From: FEN-1219 sp036563665
GTDB lineage: Bacteria > Pseudomonadota > Gammaproteobacteria > Steroidobacterales > Rariloculaceae
Assembly (NCBI GenBank): GCA_036563665.1
Contig: DATCLY010000018.1
Span: 1 to 64,000, forward strand
DNA length: 64,000 nt
Direction of reading: 5' to 3'
Positions 50,902 to 62,139 of the stretch are shown here, one piece after another (within the stretch, counting starts at the first letter, position 1; each line of letters starts with the position of its first letter). A program made the position numbers and the translations under genes. Below the pieces are notes generated by a model, which searched no databases, was not told where the DNA came from, and saw only the letters and a program-made list of their open reading frames with translations.

Positions 50902-52281
50902 TCACCGCACCGTCCTCGCCATGCTCTGCAGCTGCTGGGCCAGGTAGCTCGACGTCGCCTGCATCTGCATGAGCAGCGCGTCGAGCGCCGTGAACTGCGC
51001 GCGGTAGCGCGCTTCGATCTGCTCGAGGCGCCGGTCCACGGTCTCCTTCTGGCGCTCGATGCCCTTCATCGCGTCGTCGAGCCGCTGGCGGCGGCTGTCG
51101 AGATCGTTGCCGGTGGCGAGACGCTGCTCGAGCCGCTCGTAGAGTCGCTTCGCGACGCCGTCCTCGCCGCCGAAGAGCTTCGCCACCGCGTCCGGATCGT
51201 CTGCGAGCGCCGCCTCGAGCGCGGCCGAATCGATCACGAGCGCGCCGGTGGCGTCCGTCTTGATGCCGATGCTCGCGAGCGTCGTGTAGGCGCCTTCGAG
51301 CCCCTCGACCGGATCGACGGCGAGCCGCCGCATCTCCGTTTCGATGGCGCGCAGCAGCGGGTCGCCGAGCATCGGGCCCGCCGTCTCGGTCGCCGCGTCG
51401 TAGCCGCCGAGCCGCTTGAGCTGCGTCTGCAGCGCGTTGTACGCGTCCACGACCTTGCGGACCGCGTCTTGGACCGCGGCCGAGTCGAACGTCACGTCCA
51501 GCGTGGCCGGCCCGTCCTCGGAGGGCGCGAGCGCGGTGATGGTGACGCCCTCGATGACGTCCTCGAAGACGTTGGTGCTGCTCTCCGCGTCGAAGCCAGA
51601 GACGCGCAGCAGGGCGTTCTGCGGCGCCTGGAGCTCCTGCAGGCTCATGACGCCGTTCGGATCGTAGGCGAGCAGGTCGAGGCCGCCGTCGCCGCCGCTC
51701 GCCGTGACGGTGATGGCCTGGTCCGCGCCCGTCTTCTCCGACGTGAGCACGAGGCGCGTGCCGTCGACGCCGGTCAGGAGCGTCGCCCGCACGCCGGCGT
51801 TGTCCGCCGCATCGTTGATCGCGTCGCGGATGTCCGCGAGAGTGGCGGCCTCGGGCGCGATGGTGACGCTGAAGCTCTTCTCGCCCACCGTGATCGTGAG
51901 CGTGCCGTCGCCCACGCGCGTGGCCGCGCCCTCCGCGAAGGCGCTCGATGCGAGCTGATGGCCGCGCGCGAGCTGGATCACCTCCACGTCGAAGCGTCCC
52001 GGCGTGGCGCCGGCACGCGCGGTGACCGTGAACGCGTCGGTGTCGCCGGACACCGCTTTGTGGGCGCGGAACGCGGTGCCGTCGCGGAGCGGCTCGAGCG
52101 CCGTCTTGAACGCGGACAGCGCCCCTTTCAGCGTGCCGAGCGCGGAGATCCTCGTGGTGACGGAGGCCTCCTCGCGCAGGATGCGCTGCCTGAGCGGCGC
52201 GCCTTCCGCCGCCACGAGCTGCGTGACGAGCGACTCGATGTCCAGCCCGGAGCCGAGACCGGTCGCCTGGATGCCTGCCAT
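50902..52281 (-). CDS. fliD: Flagellar filament cap protein FliD
   Basis: FliD (HAP2) caps the filament and folds flagellin. The 459-aa protein begins GIQATGLGSGLDIESLVTQLV, the conserved N-terminus, and has FliD_N and FliD_C domains, ending with a coiled coil (RRLEQIEARYRAQFTALDALL) and SSYLAQQLQSMARTV. GAGGAGGA lies 7-14 nt upstream of the ATG. It follows fliC by 122 nt with a GNRA-looped hairpin between. Confidence 0.95.
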   Translation of the reverse strand: MAGIQATGLGSGLDIESLVTQLVAAEGAPLRQRILREEASVTTRISALGTLKGALSAFKTALEPLRDGTAFRAHKAVSGDTDAFTVTARAGATPGRFDVEVIQLARGHQLASSAFAEGAATRVGDGTLTITVGEKSFSVTIAPEAATLADIRDAINDAADNAGVRATLLTGVDGTRLVLTSEKTGADQAITVTASGGDGGLDLLAYDPNGVMSLQELQAPQNALLRVSGFDAESSTNVFEDVIEGVTITALAPSEDGPATLDVTFDSAAVQDAVRKVVDAYNALQTQLKRLGGYDAATETAGPMLGDPLLRAIETEMRRLAVDPVEGLEGAYTTLASIGIKTDATGALVIDSAALEAALADDPDAVAKLFGGEDGVAKRLYERLEQRLATGNDLDSRRQRLDDAMKGIERQKETVDRRLEQIEARYRAQFTALDALLMQMQATSSYLAQQLQSMARTVR

Positions 52282-52343
52282 GCCTGCTGTTCCTCCTCGG
52301 CTCGAGGCGGTCGAGTGGTTCCTGTTAGGCCGCCGCGGCGAGC

Positions 52344-52367
52344 GGCGACGGTCTCGCGACCGCCGCC
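52344..52367 (-). terminator. Hairpin with GNRA tetraloop between fliC and fliD
   Basis: On the minus strand GGCGGCGGTC and GACCGTCGCC pair (10 bp, one G-U) around GCGA. It starts about 37 nt after the fliC stop. No T-run follows. It may shield the abundant fliC mRNA 3' end or attenuate readthrough into fliD; no separate fliD promoter is apparent. Confidence 0.5.
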
Positions 52368-52403
52368 GCCCGCCGCACGTGGCGCGTCCTTTGCGCTACG
52401 CTA

Positions 52404-53813
52404 TTAGCGCAGCAGCGAGAGGACGTTCTGCGGCAGCACGTTGGCCTGCGCCACCATCGCCACGCCCGCCTGCTGCAGGATCTGAGCGCGGGTGAGCGCC
52501 GCCGTCTCCGCCGCGAAGTCCGCATCCTGAATGCGGCTGCGCGAGGCCGAGAGGTTCTCCACCACCGCTTGCAGGCTGTTGATCGTCGACTGGAAGCGGT
52601 TCTGGATGGCGCCGAGGCGGCTGCGCAGGTTGCTCACCGACGTGAGGGCCGCGTCGACGCGCTGGATCGTGTCGTTCGCGCTCTCGGCGGTCTTGACGTT
52701 GACGCCCGACAGGCTGCCGGCGACCGCCACGTCGCCGGCCGACAGGCCGAGAGTGGTCGTGCCGGCGCCGGCACCAATCTCGAGCGCCTCGTTCGACGAC
52801 AGCTTCAGGCGGCCGTTCTCGACCCTGGCGTAGACGCCGGAGACGTTGCTGTTGATCGCGTCGACCAGGTCCTGAGCCGTCTCGTAGGTCCCGGCGAGAT
52901 CGACCGCATCTCCGTCGCCCACCGTGATGGTGAACGTGCCGAGGTTAACGAGGTTCGGAGCGCCTGCCGTGCCGGTCGCGTTCCCGAAACCGAGGGCCTG
53001 CGCCGCGGCGTTGGCGTTGGTGATCTCGACGGGCGCGGCGCCGCTGGTCTTCGTGATGGTGATGACGCCGGCGTTGTGCGTGACGGTGTGGTCCGCGAGC
53101 GCTGTGTCGAGCGCGGTGGCCAACGCGTCGCCGTCCGCGTAGTTACCGTTCAGGTTGACGTTGGTGCCGTCGACCGTGAACTGGGCGGGGTTGCTCGTCA
53201 AATCGAACGGGCCCGCGCCGCTCAAGGTGACCTGGATGGAGCCGTTCGACGTCGTGAACACCGTGCTCAAGTCGACGGTGCCGGTCGTGCTCGAGATGGC
53301 GCCGATCGAGCTCGTGCGCATGCTCGTGTCCAGGCCGACCGAGATCGTCTCGCCGACGTTCGCGCCCACCTGGAAGGTGGCGTTGCCGAACGTGCCGTCG
53401 AGCACCTTGCGGCCGTTGAACGAGGTCTGGCTGGCGATGCGGTCGATCTCGGCGAGCCGCTGCTGCACCTCCTGGTCCAGGGCGTCCAGATCCGACGCCG
53501 AGTTCGTGGCGTTGGCCGCCTGCACGGCCAGCTCGCGGATGCGTTGCAGGTTGTTGGTGACCTCCTGCAGCGCGCCTTCCGTCGTCTGCGCGAGCGAGAT
53601 GCCGTCGTTCGCGTTGCGCACCGCCTGGTTCAAGCCGTTGATCTGCGTGGTCATGCGCTCGGAGATCGCGAGACCCGCCGCGTCGTCCTTGGCGCTGTTG
53701 ATACGCAGGCCCGACGACAGGCGCTGCAGCGACACGGCCAGCAGATTGCCGGATGTCGTCAGATTGCGCTGCGCATTCAGCGACATCACGTTCGTGTTGA
53801 TGACGAGTGCCAT
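52404..53813 (-). CDS. fliC: Flagellin FliC
   Basis: Flagellin is the filament subunit. The 469-aa protein has the conserved N-terminal D0/D1 (INTNVMSLNAQRNL, LQRLSSGLRINSAKDDAAGLAI split as SSGLRINSAKDD and AAGLAISERM) and C-terminal D1/D0 (LRSRLGAIQNRFQSTINSL, then RAQILQQAGVAMVAQANVLPQ). The central variable part (about 175-370) is beta-rich and Thr/Gly/Ala-rich. It is transcribed from a sigma-28 promoter about 100 nt upstream; AAGGAG is placed 11 nt before the ATG. Only one flagellin gene is in the window. Confidence 0.97.
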   Translation of the reverse strand: MALVINTNVMSLNAQRNLTTSGNLLAVSLQRLSSGLRINSAKDDAAGLAISERMTTQINGLNQAVRNANDGISLAQTTEGALQEVTNNLQRIRELAVQAANATNSASDLDALDQEVQQRLAEIDRIASQTSFNGRKVLDGTFGNATFQVGANVGETISVGLDTSMRTSSIGAISSTTGTVDLSTVFTTSNGSIQVTLSGAGPFDLTSNPAQFTVDGTNVNLNGNYADGDALATALDTALADHTVTHNAGVITITKTSGAAPVEITNANAAAQALGFGNATGTAGAPNLVNLGTFTITVGDGDAVDLAGTYETAQDLVDAINSNVSGVYARVENGRLKLSSNEALEIGAGAGTTTLGLSAGDVAVAGSLSGVNVKTAESANDTIQRVDAALTSVSNLRSRLGAIQNRFQSTINSLQAVVENLSASRSRIQDADFAAETAALTRAQILQQAGVAMVAQANVLPQNVLSLLR

Positions 53814-53914
53814 AAATCACTTGCTCCTTGCTATGTCGACCGCCGCGAACGCCCGTCCGCGGCTCCCATTCCCAGCTCGTACGGCGTGATGCGCCGATTC
53901 GCTGCTGCACGGGT

Positions 53915-53941
53915 GTATCGGCGCCCTCGGGGAGAACTTGA
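53915..53941 (-). promoter_or_regulatory. Sigma-28 promoter of fliC
   Basis: Minus-strand TCAAGTTC (53934-53941), 11-nt spacer, GCCGATAC (53915-53922). Predicted start near 53908, giving a 5' leader of about 95 nt. The -10 matches seven of eight bases. Confidence 0.83.
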
Positions 53942-54046
53942 GCCGATCTCAGGGGAGGAGAGGAAAGTGTGCGGCCGGTCACACGGCCGCCGCGGCTGTC
54001 TCGGTGCCGGCCCGCGGCGCTCCGCGCAGGGTTCGCCGCGGCTCCC

Positions 54047-54074
54047 TAAAGATTTTTCGGCCGAATGCCGATAT
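54047..54074 (+). promoter_or_regulatory. Candidate sigma-28 promoter of the fliS operon
   Basis: TAAAGATT (54047-54054) and GCCGATAT (54067-54074) are separated by 12 nt, one more than the 11-nt spacer of the other five promoters here. Both boxes match well, so weak or moderate activity is likely. The leader would be about 140 nt and contain a 9-bp GC hairpin. Confidence 0.5.
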
Positions 54075-54221
54075 TCCCGCCAGCGGGACCTGTTGCGCGG
54101 CGGCCGGCCTTCGGGAACGGCCGCCGCGGCGACGGGCCGCTCATCCGTAGACACGAAGCCGCTGGGGGTGCCGCGCTGGCCGGGCCGCCCGGGGGCGGAC
54201 GGCGGCGATAGGAGAACGTAT

Positions 54222-54668
54222 ATGAAGGAATCGTGCTATGACGGCAGTCACGGCGCCCTGCGGCACTACCGCGACGTCAGCGTGGGCGCCCGGGCGGCGG
54301 AGGCGGCGCCGCACGAGCTCATCCAGATGATGCTGGACGGCGCGCTCGCGCGCATCGCGGCCGCCAAGGGCGCGATGCTGGCCGGCGAGATCGCCCGCAA
54401 GGGCGAGCTCATCGGCAAGGTGATCGCCATCGTGATGGACGGCCTGCTCGCGAGCCTCGACCGGCGGGGAGGGGAGCTCGCCGAGAACCTCGCGGCGCTC
54501 TACGAGTACATCGGGCGGCGGCTCCTTCACGCCAACCTGCACAACGACCCGGACGCGTTGGACGAGGTGGCGAGCCTGCTGCGCGAGCTGCAGTCCGCGT
54601 GGCGGGCGATCGGCGGCGTGCTGGCCGACGAGGGCGCGCTCGCGGGAGCCGGCGATGGACGGTCTTAG
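54222..54668 (+). CDS. fliS: Flagellin export chaperone FliS
   Basis: FliS binds flagellin C-termini before export. From the ATG at 54222 (GGAG 8-11 nt upstream) it is 148 aa. Conserved features are the N-terminal helix HGALRHYRDVSVGARAAEAA, the motif PHELIQMMLDGAL, and LYEYIGRRLLHANLHND. It overlaps the fliT-like gene by 14 nt. Confidence 0.95.
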   Translation: MKESCYDGSHGALRHYRDVSVGARAAEAAPHELIQMMLDGALARIAAAKGAMLAGEIARKGELIGKVIAIVMDGLLASLDRRGGELAENLAALYEYIGRRLLHANLHNDPDALDEVASLLRELQSAWRAIGGVLADEGALAGAGDGRS

Positions 54669-54963
54669 CCCCGCGGCCCGCGTGGCCGAGACCGCCGAGC
54701 GGCTGGCGTCGGCCGCCGCGGCCGGCGACTGGGACCGCGTCGCGGAGCTCGACGCCGCCCTCGCCGCGGCGCTCGCGAGCCTGGCCGGCGACCCGGCCGC
54801 CCGCGGCGGCGACGCCGCGGCGGCGCTGCGCGGGGCGCTCGCGGCCCACGGCCGCGCCTTGGACGCGCTGCGCCGCGCGCGCGATGCGGCCCGCGCGGAT
54901 CTCGAGCGCTCGATGGCGGGCCGGCGCGGCGTCGGCCGCTACCTCGAGGTCGCGGCCCGATGA
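54655..54963 (+). CDS. fliT: FliT-like flagellar chaperone
   Basis: This 102-aa, all-helical protein is Ala/Arg-rich (AETAERLASAAAAGDWDRVAEL). FliT proteins are short, diverged, helical chaperones for FliD usually encoded right after fliS; that position, size and the W-D-x-V-A-E-L-D pattern support the call, but sequence alone would not. It overlaps fliS by 14 nt and the tPilZ gene by 4 nt. Confidence 0.65.
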   Translation: MDGLSPAARVAETAERLASAAAAGDWDRVAELDAALAAALASLAGDPAARGGDAAAALRGALAAHGRALDALRRARDAARADLERSMAGRRGVGRYLEVAAR

Positions 54964-55541
54964 CCGAGGTCCTCCCGAGCCTGCTGCCGGCCGCCGAGCT
55001 CGCCGTGCTCGGCCATCAAGTGTTCTGCGACGACGAGATGCCGGTGGGGTGGAGCGTCGTGCGCGCGCTGCCCGACGACCACGAGCTCGCCCGCATGAAC
55101 GCCCGCAACGAGGTGGTGCTCAGGACGCTCGCGCTGGTCGAGGAGCACGACGAGACCCGCACGGAAGACGCCGAGCGGGCGGAGATGCACCGGGTCGAGG
55201 CGAAGATCAATCTCGTGCTCGAGCTGCTCGCCGAGCTCGTCGCGGCGCAGCAGGGCGCATTGCCCGCACGCCGGGTCCGCTTCAACAGCCGCGGCATCTG
55301 CTGGGAGGCGGACGAGCAGCTCGCGCCCGACACGCTGCTCGCCGTCGTCTGCTATGCCGCAACCGCGTGGCCGGTGCCGCTCAAGCTGCACGTGCGCGTC
55401 GCGAGCAGCGAGCCCGGCGACGCCGGTTTCCGCACCTGCGCGCGCATCGAAGGGTTGAGCGCCGGCGCCGCGAACTGGTTGGAGAAGCTCGTGTTCCGAC
55501 GCCACCGTCGCGCCATCGCGCAGAGCCGCGCGGCGCGATGA
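54960..55541 (+). CDS. Atypical PilZ-domain protein (tPilZ-like)
   Basis: This 193-aa protein has a PilZ-like beta-barrel interrupted by a long heptad helix (about 45-100; LALVEEHDETRTEDAERAEM). After the helix comes RRVRFNSRGICWEADEQLAP. This arrangement resembles the tetrameric tPilZ proteins of xanthomonads (XCC6012 type), which do not bind c-di-GMP. The usual RxxxR motif is not evident. It overlaps the fliT-like gene by 4 nt and precedes fleQ, so a motility role is likely. Confidence 0.65.
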   Translation: MTEVLPSLLPAAELAVLGHQVFCDDEMPVGWSVVRALPDDHELARMNARNEVVLRTLALVEEHDETRTEDAERAEMHRVEAKINLVLELLAELVAAQQGALPARRVRFNSRGICWEADEQLAPDTLLAVVCYAATAWPVPLKLHVRVASSEPGDAGFRTCARIEGLSAGAANWLEKLVFRRHRRAIAQSRAAR

Positions 55542-55799
55542 GCGCTCGAGGTTGAGGAACAGTTCTCAAATCGAATTCAATCCTCTTCCCCTGCAAACCA
55601 CTTTAGGCGTTACCCTCAACACTGCTCGGGCATGCTTCGCGTATAGTCCCCCCGCAACGCAGCAGCAGCTCCGGCACGACGCAGGATGCGCCGCGCGGAG
55701 CCAAGACGGTCCAGTCTGTGTTGCCGGCAAGCCATGGACGCATGGACGGCAATCGGCGCTCCCGGGCTGGACAGCAACGACAACGCGCTTCGGAGTGGG
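55542..55799 (+). promoter_or_regulatory. fleQ upstream region
   Basis: These 258 nt precede fleQ. A -10-like TATAGT lies at 55642-55647, but no good -35 sits 16-18 nt upstream, so it is at best a weak or activated sigma-70 promoter. No -24/-12 or sigma-28 site is present, in line with a master regulator made from a housekeeping promoter. Confidence 0.35.
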
Positions 55800-57257
<1,458 letters not shown>

Positions 57258-57333
57258 CGCTTCCTGCCGCGCCGTGCGGGCGCGACCGGTCGTTAGCCCT
57301 CTAAGTATTTGAGCGATCGAGACAATTCCTGGC

Positions 57334-57349
57334 TGGCACGGCGGTTGCA
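57334..57349 (+). promoter_or_regulatory. Sigma-54 promoter of the fleR-like gene and fliE-J
   Basis: TGGCACG (57334-57340), GCGG, TTGCA (57345-57349), with 10 nt between GG and GC. The start is near 57360, 23 nt before the gene. No other promoter is evident before fliE, so this may drive fliE-J too. FleQ, encoded upstream, is the probable activator. Confidence 0.87.
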
Positions 57350-57382
57350 CTCGGCCCAGCGTCCAGTGCAAGGAACGCTCGA

Positions 57383-58357
<975 letters not shown>

Positions 58358-58420
58358 CGGCGGGAGCCGCGCAGGGAGTGACGACCGGCCGCCGCATGGC
58401 GGCGCCAGGGAGGAGCGATC

Positions 58421-58735
58421 GTGAGCGATCTTCAGATTCAACAAGTGCTCGCCGAGATGCGGGCGCTCGCCGCGCGCGCCGCGGACCTGCCGCGGCCCGA
58501 GGGCAACGCGCCTGCGCAGTTCTCCAAGCTGCTCGCGCAGTCCCTCGCCGAGGTCAACGCGGCGCAGCAGGAGGCCGCACGGCTCGCCACGCGATTCGAG
58601 CAGGGCGCGCCGGACGTGAGCCTCGCGGAGGTGATGGTCTCGATGCAGAAGGCGAGCCTCCAGTTCGAGGCGGTGACTCAGGTGCGAAACCGCCTGGTCG
58701 CCGCCTACCAGGAAATCATGAACATGCAGGTCTGA
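58421..58735 (+). CDS. fliE: Flagellar hook-basal body adaptor FliE
   Basis: FliE joins the MS-ring and rod. The 104-aa protein uses a GTG start after GGAGGAG. It shows FSKLLAQSLAEVNAAQQEA in the middle and the diagnostic C-terminus VMVSMQKASLQFEAVTQVRN then LVAAYQEIMNMQV. First gene of the fliEFGHIJ set. Confidence 0.95.
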   Translation: MSDLQIQQVLAEMRALAARAADLPRPEGNAPAQFSKLLAQSLAEVNAAQQEAARLATRFEQGAPDVSLAEVMVSMQKASLQFEAVTQVRNRLVAAYQEIMNMQV

Positions 58736-58797
58736 CGCCGGGCCTCACGCCTCCGAGCGCGACTCGCGAGGCCGGCCGGCACTGAACGAGCGAACCG

Positions 58798-60441
58798 ATG
58801 GCAGACGCAGCACTACCTCAATCCGTGGCGCGCCCGCTCGCCGCGCTCGGCGCGCTGCCCGTTCAACGCCAGCTCGGGCTGGTGCTCGGGCTCGCCATGG
58901 CCGTTGCCGCGGCCGTGAGCCTGGCGCTGTGGGGCCTGCGCCCCTCGTATCAGCCGCTGCTCCCGGGCCTCGCGGAGCGCGACATCGTCCAGGCCATGAA
59001 CGTGCTCACGCGCGAGGGCATCGAGCATCGCATCGATCCCGACACCGGCGTGCTCATGGTGCCCGCCACGAAGATGCACGAGGCGCGGATCCAGCTCGCC
59101 ACCGAGGGCCTGCCGAGGGCCGCCGGCGTGGGCTTCGAGCTGCTCGATCAGCAGCCCGCGATCGGCTCGAGCCGCATGGCGGAGGCCGCCCGGTATCAAC
59201 GGGCGCTCGAAGGCGAGCTCGCGCGCTCGGTGATGGCGCTCGACAGCGTGGAGTCGGCGCGGGTGCATCTCGCCTTGCCGCGGGACTCCGTGTTCGTGCG
59301 CGACCGGGCGAAGCCCGCGGCGTCCGTGCTCGTGAACCTGCATCCGGGCCGCACGCTGGACGATCGGCAGGTCGCCGGCATCGTGCACCTGCTCGCTTCG
59401 AGCGTGCCGGAGCTCACGCCCGAGCGCGTCACGGTGGTCGATCAGCGCGGCCGGCTGCTGAGCTCGCCCGAGGACGGGCAAGGCATCGCGCCCGCGCGGC
59501 AGCTCGCCTACACGCGCGAGCTCGAGGAGGCGCTGCGGCGCCGCGTTCAGGACATCCTGAGCCCGCTCGTCGGTCCCGAGAGCCTGCGCGTGCAGGTCAC
59601 GGCGGAGGTCGACTTCACCCACGTGGAGAGCACGCGGGAGGCGTACGGCCCCGACAGCGCGGTCGTGCGCAGCGAGCAGTCGACCGAGGAGCAGACCACC
59701 GGCGCCGCGACGGGCGGCGTTCCGGGGGCGCTGAGCAATCAGCCGCCCGACGGCGCGACGATCGTGCCGGGCGTGCGCCTGGCCGAGGCCACCGAGGCGG
59801 AGTCGGAGGGCGGCGCCGAGCCGCTGCCCGTCACGCGCTCGCGCAGCAGCACGCGCAACTACGAGATCGATCGCACCATCAGCCACGTGCGGGAGTCGCC
59901 GGCCACGCTCAAGCGTCTGTCCGTCGCCGTGGTGGTCGACGACGAGGAAGTCGTGGACGAGGCGGGGAACAGGGTGCGCAGGCCGCGCAGCGCGGAGCAG
60001 ATGGCGCACTTCACGAGCCTCGTGCGCGAAGCGGTGGGCTTCAACGAAGCGCGCGGCGACAGCGTGAACGTGGTCAACGCATCTTTCCGCGAGATGGAGC
60101 AGCCTGAAGAGGCCGCCGACCCGTACGAGTGGTGGCAGACGCCGTTCGTGCGCGACCTGATCCGCCAGGGCCTCGCGGGGCTCGGCGTGCTGATCGTGCT
60201 GCTCTGCGTGCTGCGGCCGGCGCTCAAGGCGCTCGCGCGCCCGCCGGTGGAGCTCGCGCCGCCGCCCGCGCTCGTGCCGCCGGACGGGGCGCAGCAGCCC
60301 GGCGAGCTGCCGGGCGCGGCGAGCGCGCCGGCGCCGCGCACGCTCGAGGGCAGCCTCGAGCAGGCACGCAGGCTGACGCAGGAGGATCCGCGGCGCGTGG
60401 CGCAGGTCGTGCGGCAGTGGATGCAGGCCGATGAGAAGTGA
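58798..60441 (+). CDS. fliF: Flagellar MS-ring protein FliF
   Basis: FliF builds the membrane MS-ring that houses the export gate. The 547-aa protein has TM1 at about 25-45 and TM2 near 455-475 (DLIRQGLAGLGVLIVLLCVL). Conserved parts include YQPLLPGLAERDIVQAMNVL, GFELLDQQPAIGSSRMAEA and RARVHLALPRDSVF-like SARVHLALPRDSVFVRD. The C-terminal tail that binds FliG ends MQADEK. It overlaps fliG by 11 nt. Confidence 0.96.
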   Translation: MADAALPQSVARPLAALGALPVQRQLGLVLGLAMAVAAAVSLALWGLRPSYQPLLPGLAERDIVQAMNVLTREGIEHRIDPDTGVLMVPATKMHEARIQLATEGLPRAAGVGFELLDQQPAIGSSRMAEAARYQRALEGELARSVMALDSVESARVHLALPRDSVFVRDRAKPAASVLVNLHPGRTLDDRQVAGIVHLLASSVPELTPERVTVVDQRGRLLSSPEDGQGIAPARQLAYTRELEEALRRRVQDILSPLVGPESLRVQVTAEVDFTHVESTREAYGPDSAVVRSEQSTEEQTTGAATGGVPGALSNQPPDGATIVPGVRLAEATEAESEGGAEPLPVTRSRSSTRNYEIDRTISHVRESPATLKRLSVAVVVDDEEVVDEAGNRVRRPRSAEQMAHFTSLVREAVGFNEARGDSVNVVNASFREMEQPEEAADPYEWWQTPFVRDLIRQGLAGLGVLIVLLCVLRPALKALARPPVELAPPPALVPPDGAQQPGELPGAASAPAPRTLEGSLEQARRLTQEDPRRVAQVVRQWMQADEK

Positions 60442-61435
60442 AGCGACCCCGTTGACCGGCACGGCGCGCGCCGCCGTGCTGCTCATGACCCTGGGTGAGG
60501 AAGCGGCCTCGCAGGTGCTCAAGCACCTGGGCCCCAAGGAGGTGCAGAGCCTCGGGCGCGCGATGGCGTCGCTGCCGGGCGTGAGCCGCGCGGAGCTCGC
60601 GGCCGTCATCCAGGAATTCGAGACCACCGTGGAGGAGCAGACGCCCATCGGGCTCGGCAACGAGGAGTACATCCGCAAGGTGCTGGTCCAGGCGCTCGGC
60701 GAGGAGCGGGCCCGCAGCCTCATCGACCGCATCCTCGTGGGCGGCAACTCGAAGGGGCTCGAGGCGCTCAAGTGGATGGACGGCCGCACCGTGGCCGATC
60801 TCATTCGCAACGAGCACCCGCAGATCGTCGCCATCGTGCTGTCCTATCTCGACAGCGATCACGCGGCCGAGGTGCTCGCACACTTTCCGCAGCGCGTGCG
60901 CAGCGACGTGCTGATGCGCATCGCGCTGCTCGACACGATCCATCCGAACGCCCTGCAGGAGCTCGACGAGATCCTCGAGCGGCAGCTCGCCGGCAACAAC
61001 ACGACCAAGGCCTCGGTCGTGGGCGGGCTCAAGCGCGCCGCGGACATTCTCAACTTCATGGACTCGAGCTCGGAGACGGCGATCCTCGAGGAGATCGGCA
61101 AGCACGACCAGAACCTGAGCACGCGCATCCAGGAGCTCATGTTCACGTTCGAGAACCTGCTCGAGCTCGACGACCGCAGCATCCAGCGACTGCTGCGGGA
61201 GGTGTCGCGCGAGCAGCTCGTCGTGGCGCTCAAGGGCGCGACGCCGGAGATCAAGCAGCTCTTCCTGCGCAACATGTCGGAAGGCGCCGGCCAGGCGCTC
61301 ATCGAGGACCTCGAGGTGCGCGGGCCGGTGCGCGTCTCGGAGATGGAGGCGACGCAGCGCGAGATCCTGAGCACGGTGCGCCGGCTCGCGGAGGAAGGCG
61401 AGATCGTGCTCGGCCGGGGCGAGGAGTATGTGTAG
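60431..61435 (+). CDS. fliG: Flagellar motor switch protein FliG
   Basis: FliG is the torque-generating rotor ring. The 334-aa protein has the EHPQ motif (NEHPQIVAIVLSYLD) of the middle domain and the C-terminal torque helix region (FENLLELDDRSIQRLLREV) with charged residues matched to the stator. Length matches E. coli FliG (331). It overlaps fliF by 11 nt. Confidence 0.96.
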   Translation: MRSEATPLTGTARAAVLLMTLGEEAASQVLKHLGPKEVQSLGRAMASLPGVSRAELAAVIQEFETTVEEQTPIGLGNEEYIRKVLVQALGEERARSLIDRILVGGNSKGLEALKWMDGRTVADLIRNEHPQIVAIVLSYLDSDHAAEVLAHFPQRVRSDVLMRIALLDTIHPNALQELDEILERQLAGNNTTKASVVGGLKRAADILNFMDSSSETAILEEIGKHDQNLSTRIQELMFTFENLLELDDRSIQRLLREVSREQLVVALKGATPEIKQLFLRNMSEGAGQALIEDLEVRGPVRVSEMEATQREILSTVRRLAEEGEIVLGRGEEYV

Positions 61436-61474
61436 CCGCGCCGCCGCCGCGGGCGCGCGCGGAGGGCACGGCCG

Positions 61475-62137
61475 ATGACGGCGCAAGCCGAAGCCGCGGA
61501 GACCATCCGGCGCTGGCAGGCGCCGGCCGTGGAGTCGCTCGCACCCCGGCCGGCCGCGAGCACGGAGCCCGAAGGGTTCCTCACGGCGGAGCGGCTCGCG
61601 GCCATCGAGGAGCAGGTGCGCACCGAGGCGTACCGCGCCGGCTTCGAGCAGGGCCGCCTGGAAGGCTTCGAGGCGGGCCGCGAGGAAGCGGCGCGTCAGG
61701 CCGCGCGCCTGGCCTCGCTCTTCGAGAGCCTCGCCCCGCAGCTCAAGGTGCTGGACGACGCCCTGCTCGATCAGCTCGCGCGGCTCGTGCTGGCCGTGGC
61801 ACGGCAGTTCGTGCGGCGCGAGCTGCGCAGCCAGCCCGGCGAGGTCGTGCGCGTGGTGCGCGAGGCGCTGGCCGCGCTGCCGGCTTCCGACGCGCGCGTG
61901 CGCGTGTATCTGAACCCGGAGGACGCGGCGCTCGTGCGCGACACGCTGCTGCCCGAGACGCTCGAGCGGCCGCTGCAGCTCATCGAGGACGTGACGCTCG
62001 CGCGGGGCGGTGCGCGTCTCGAGACCGACTCGTCCGTCGTGGACGCGAGCACCGAGACGCGCCTGGGCTTGATCGCCGCGCGCCTGCTCGGCGACGAGCG
62101 CGCGTCGATGGCGCTCGGCGACTCCGTCGAGCCCTGA
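61475..62137 (+). CDS. fliH: Flagellar export ATPase regulator FliH
   Basis: FliH docks and inhibits the FliI ATPase. The 220-aa protein contains YRAGFEQGRLEGFEAGREEA, the GxxxG-type heptad helix typical of FliH (about 50-70), and the C-terminal FliI-binding domain with LARLVLAVARQFVRRELR. It lies between fliG and fliI, 2 nt before fliI. Confidence 0.92.
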   Translation: MTAQAEAAETIRRWQAPAVESLAPRPAASTEPEGFLTAERLAAIEEQVRTEAYRAGFEQGRLEGFEAGREEAARQAARLASLFESLAPQLKVLDDALLDQLARLVLAVARQFVRRELRSQPGEVVRVVREALAALPASDARVRVYLNPEDAALVRDTLLPETLERPLQLIEDVTLARGGARLETDSSVVDASTETRLGLIAARLLGDERASMALGDSVEP

Positions 62138-62139
62138 GC

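Larger units (their letters stand above)
53814..54221. other. Divergent regulatory region between fliC and fliS (408 nt)
   Basis: No gene is seen here. It holds the fliC sigma-28 promoter (53915-53941, minus), a candidate sigma-28 promoter for fliS (54047-54074, plus), and a hairpin with arms GCGGCGGCC (54097-54105) and GGCCGCCGC (54119-54127) in the predicted fliS leader. The rest is GC-rich sequence without recognisable features. Confidence 0.6.

Noticed and set aside
55670..55700. Sigma-54-like CGGCACGACGCAGG before fleQ
   Set aside because: There is no TTGC -12 element at the right distance.
55686..55799. Longer fleQ starts at 55686 and 55734
   Set aside because: They lack a ribosome site and add residues not seen in FleQ; the ATG at 55800 has GGAG and fits the domain start.
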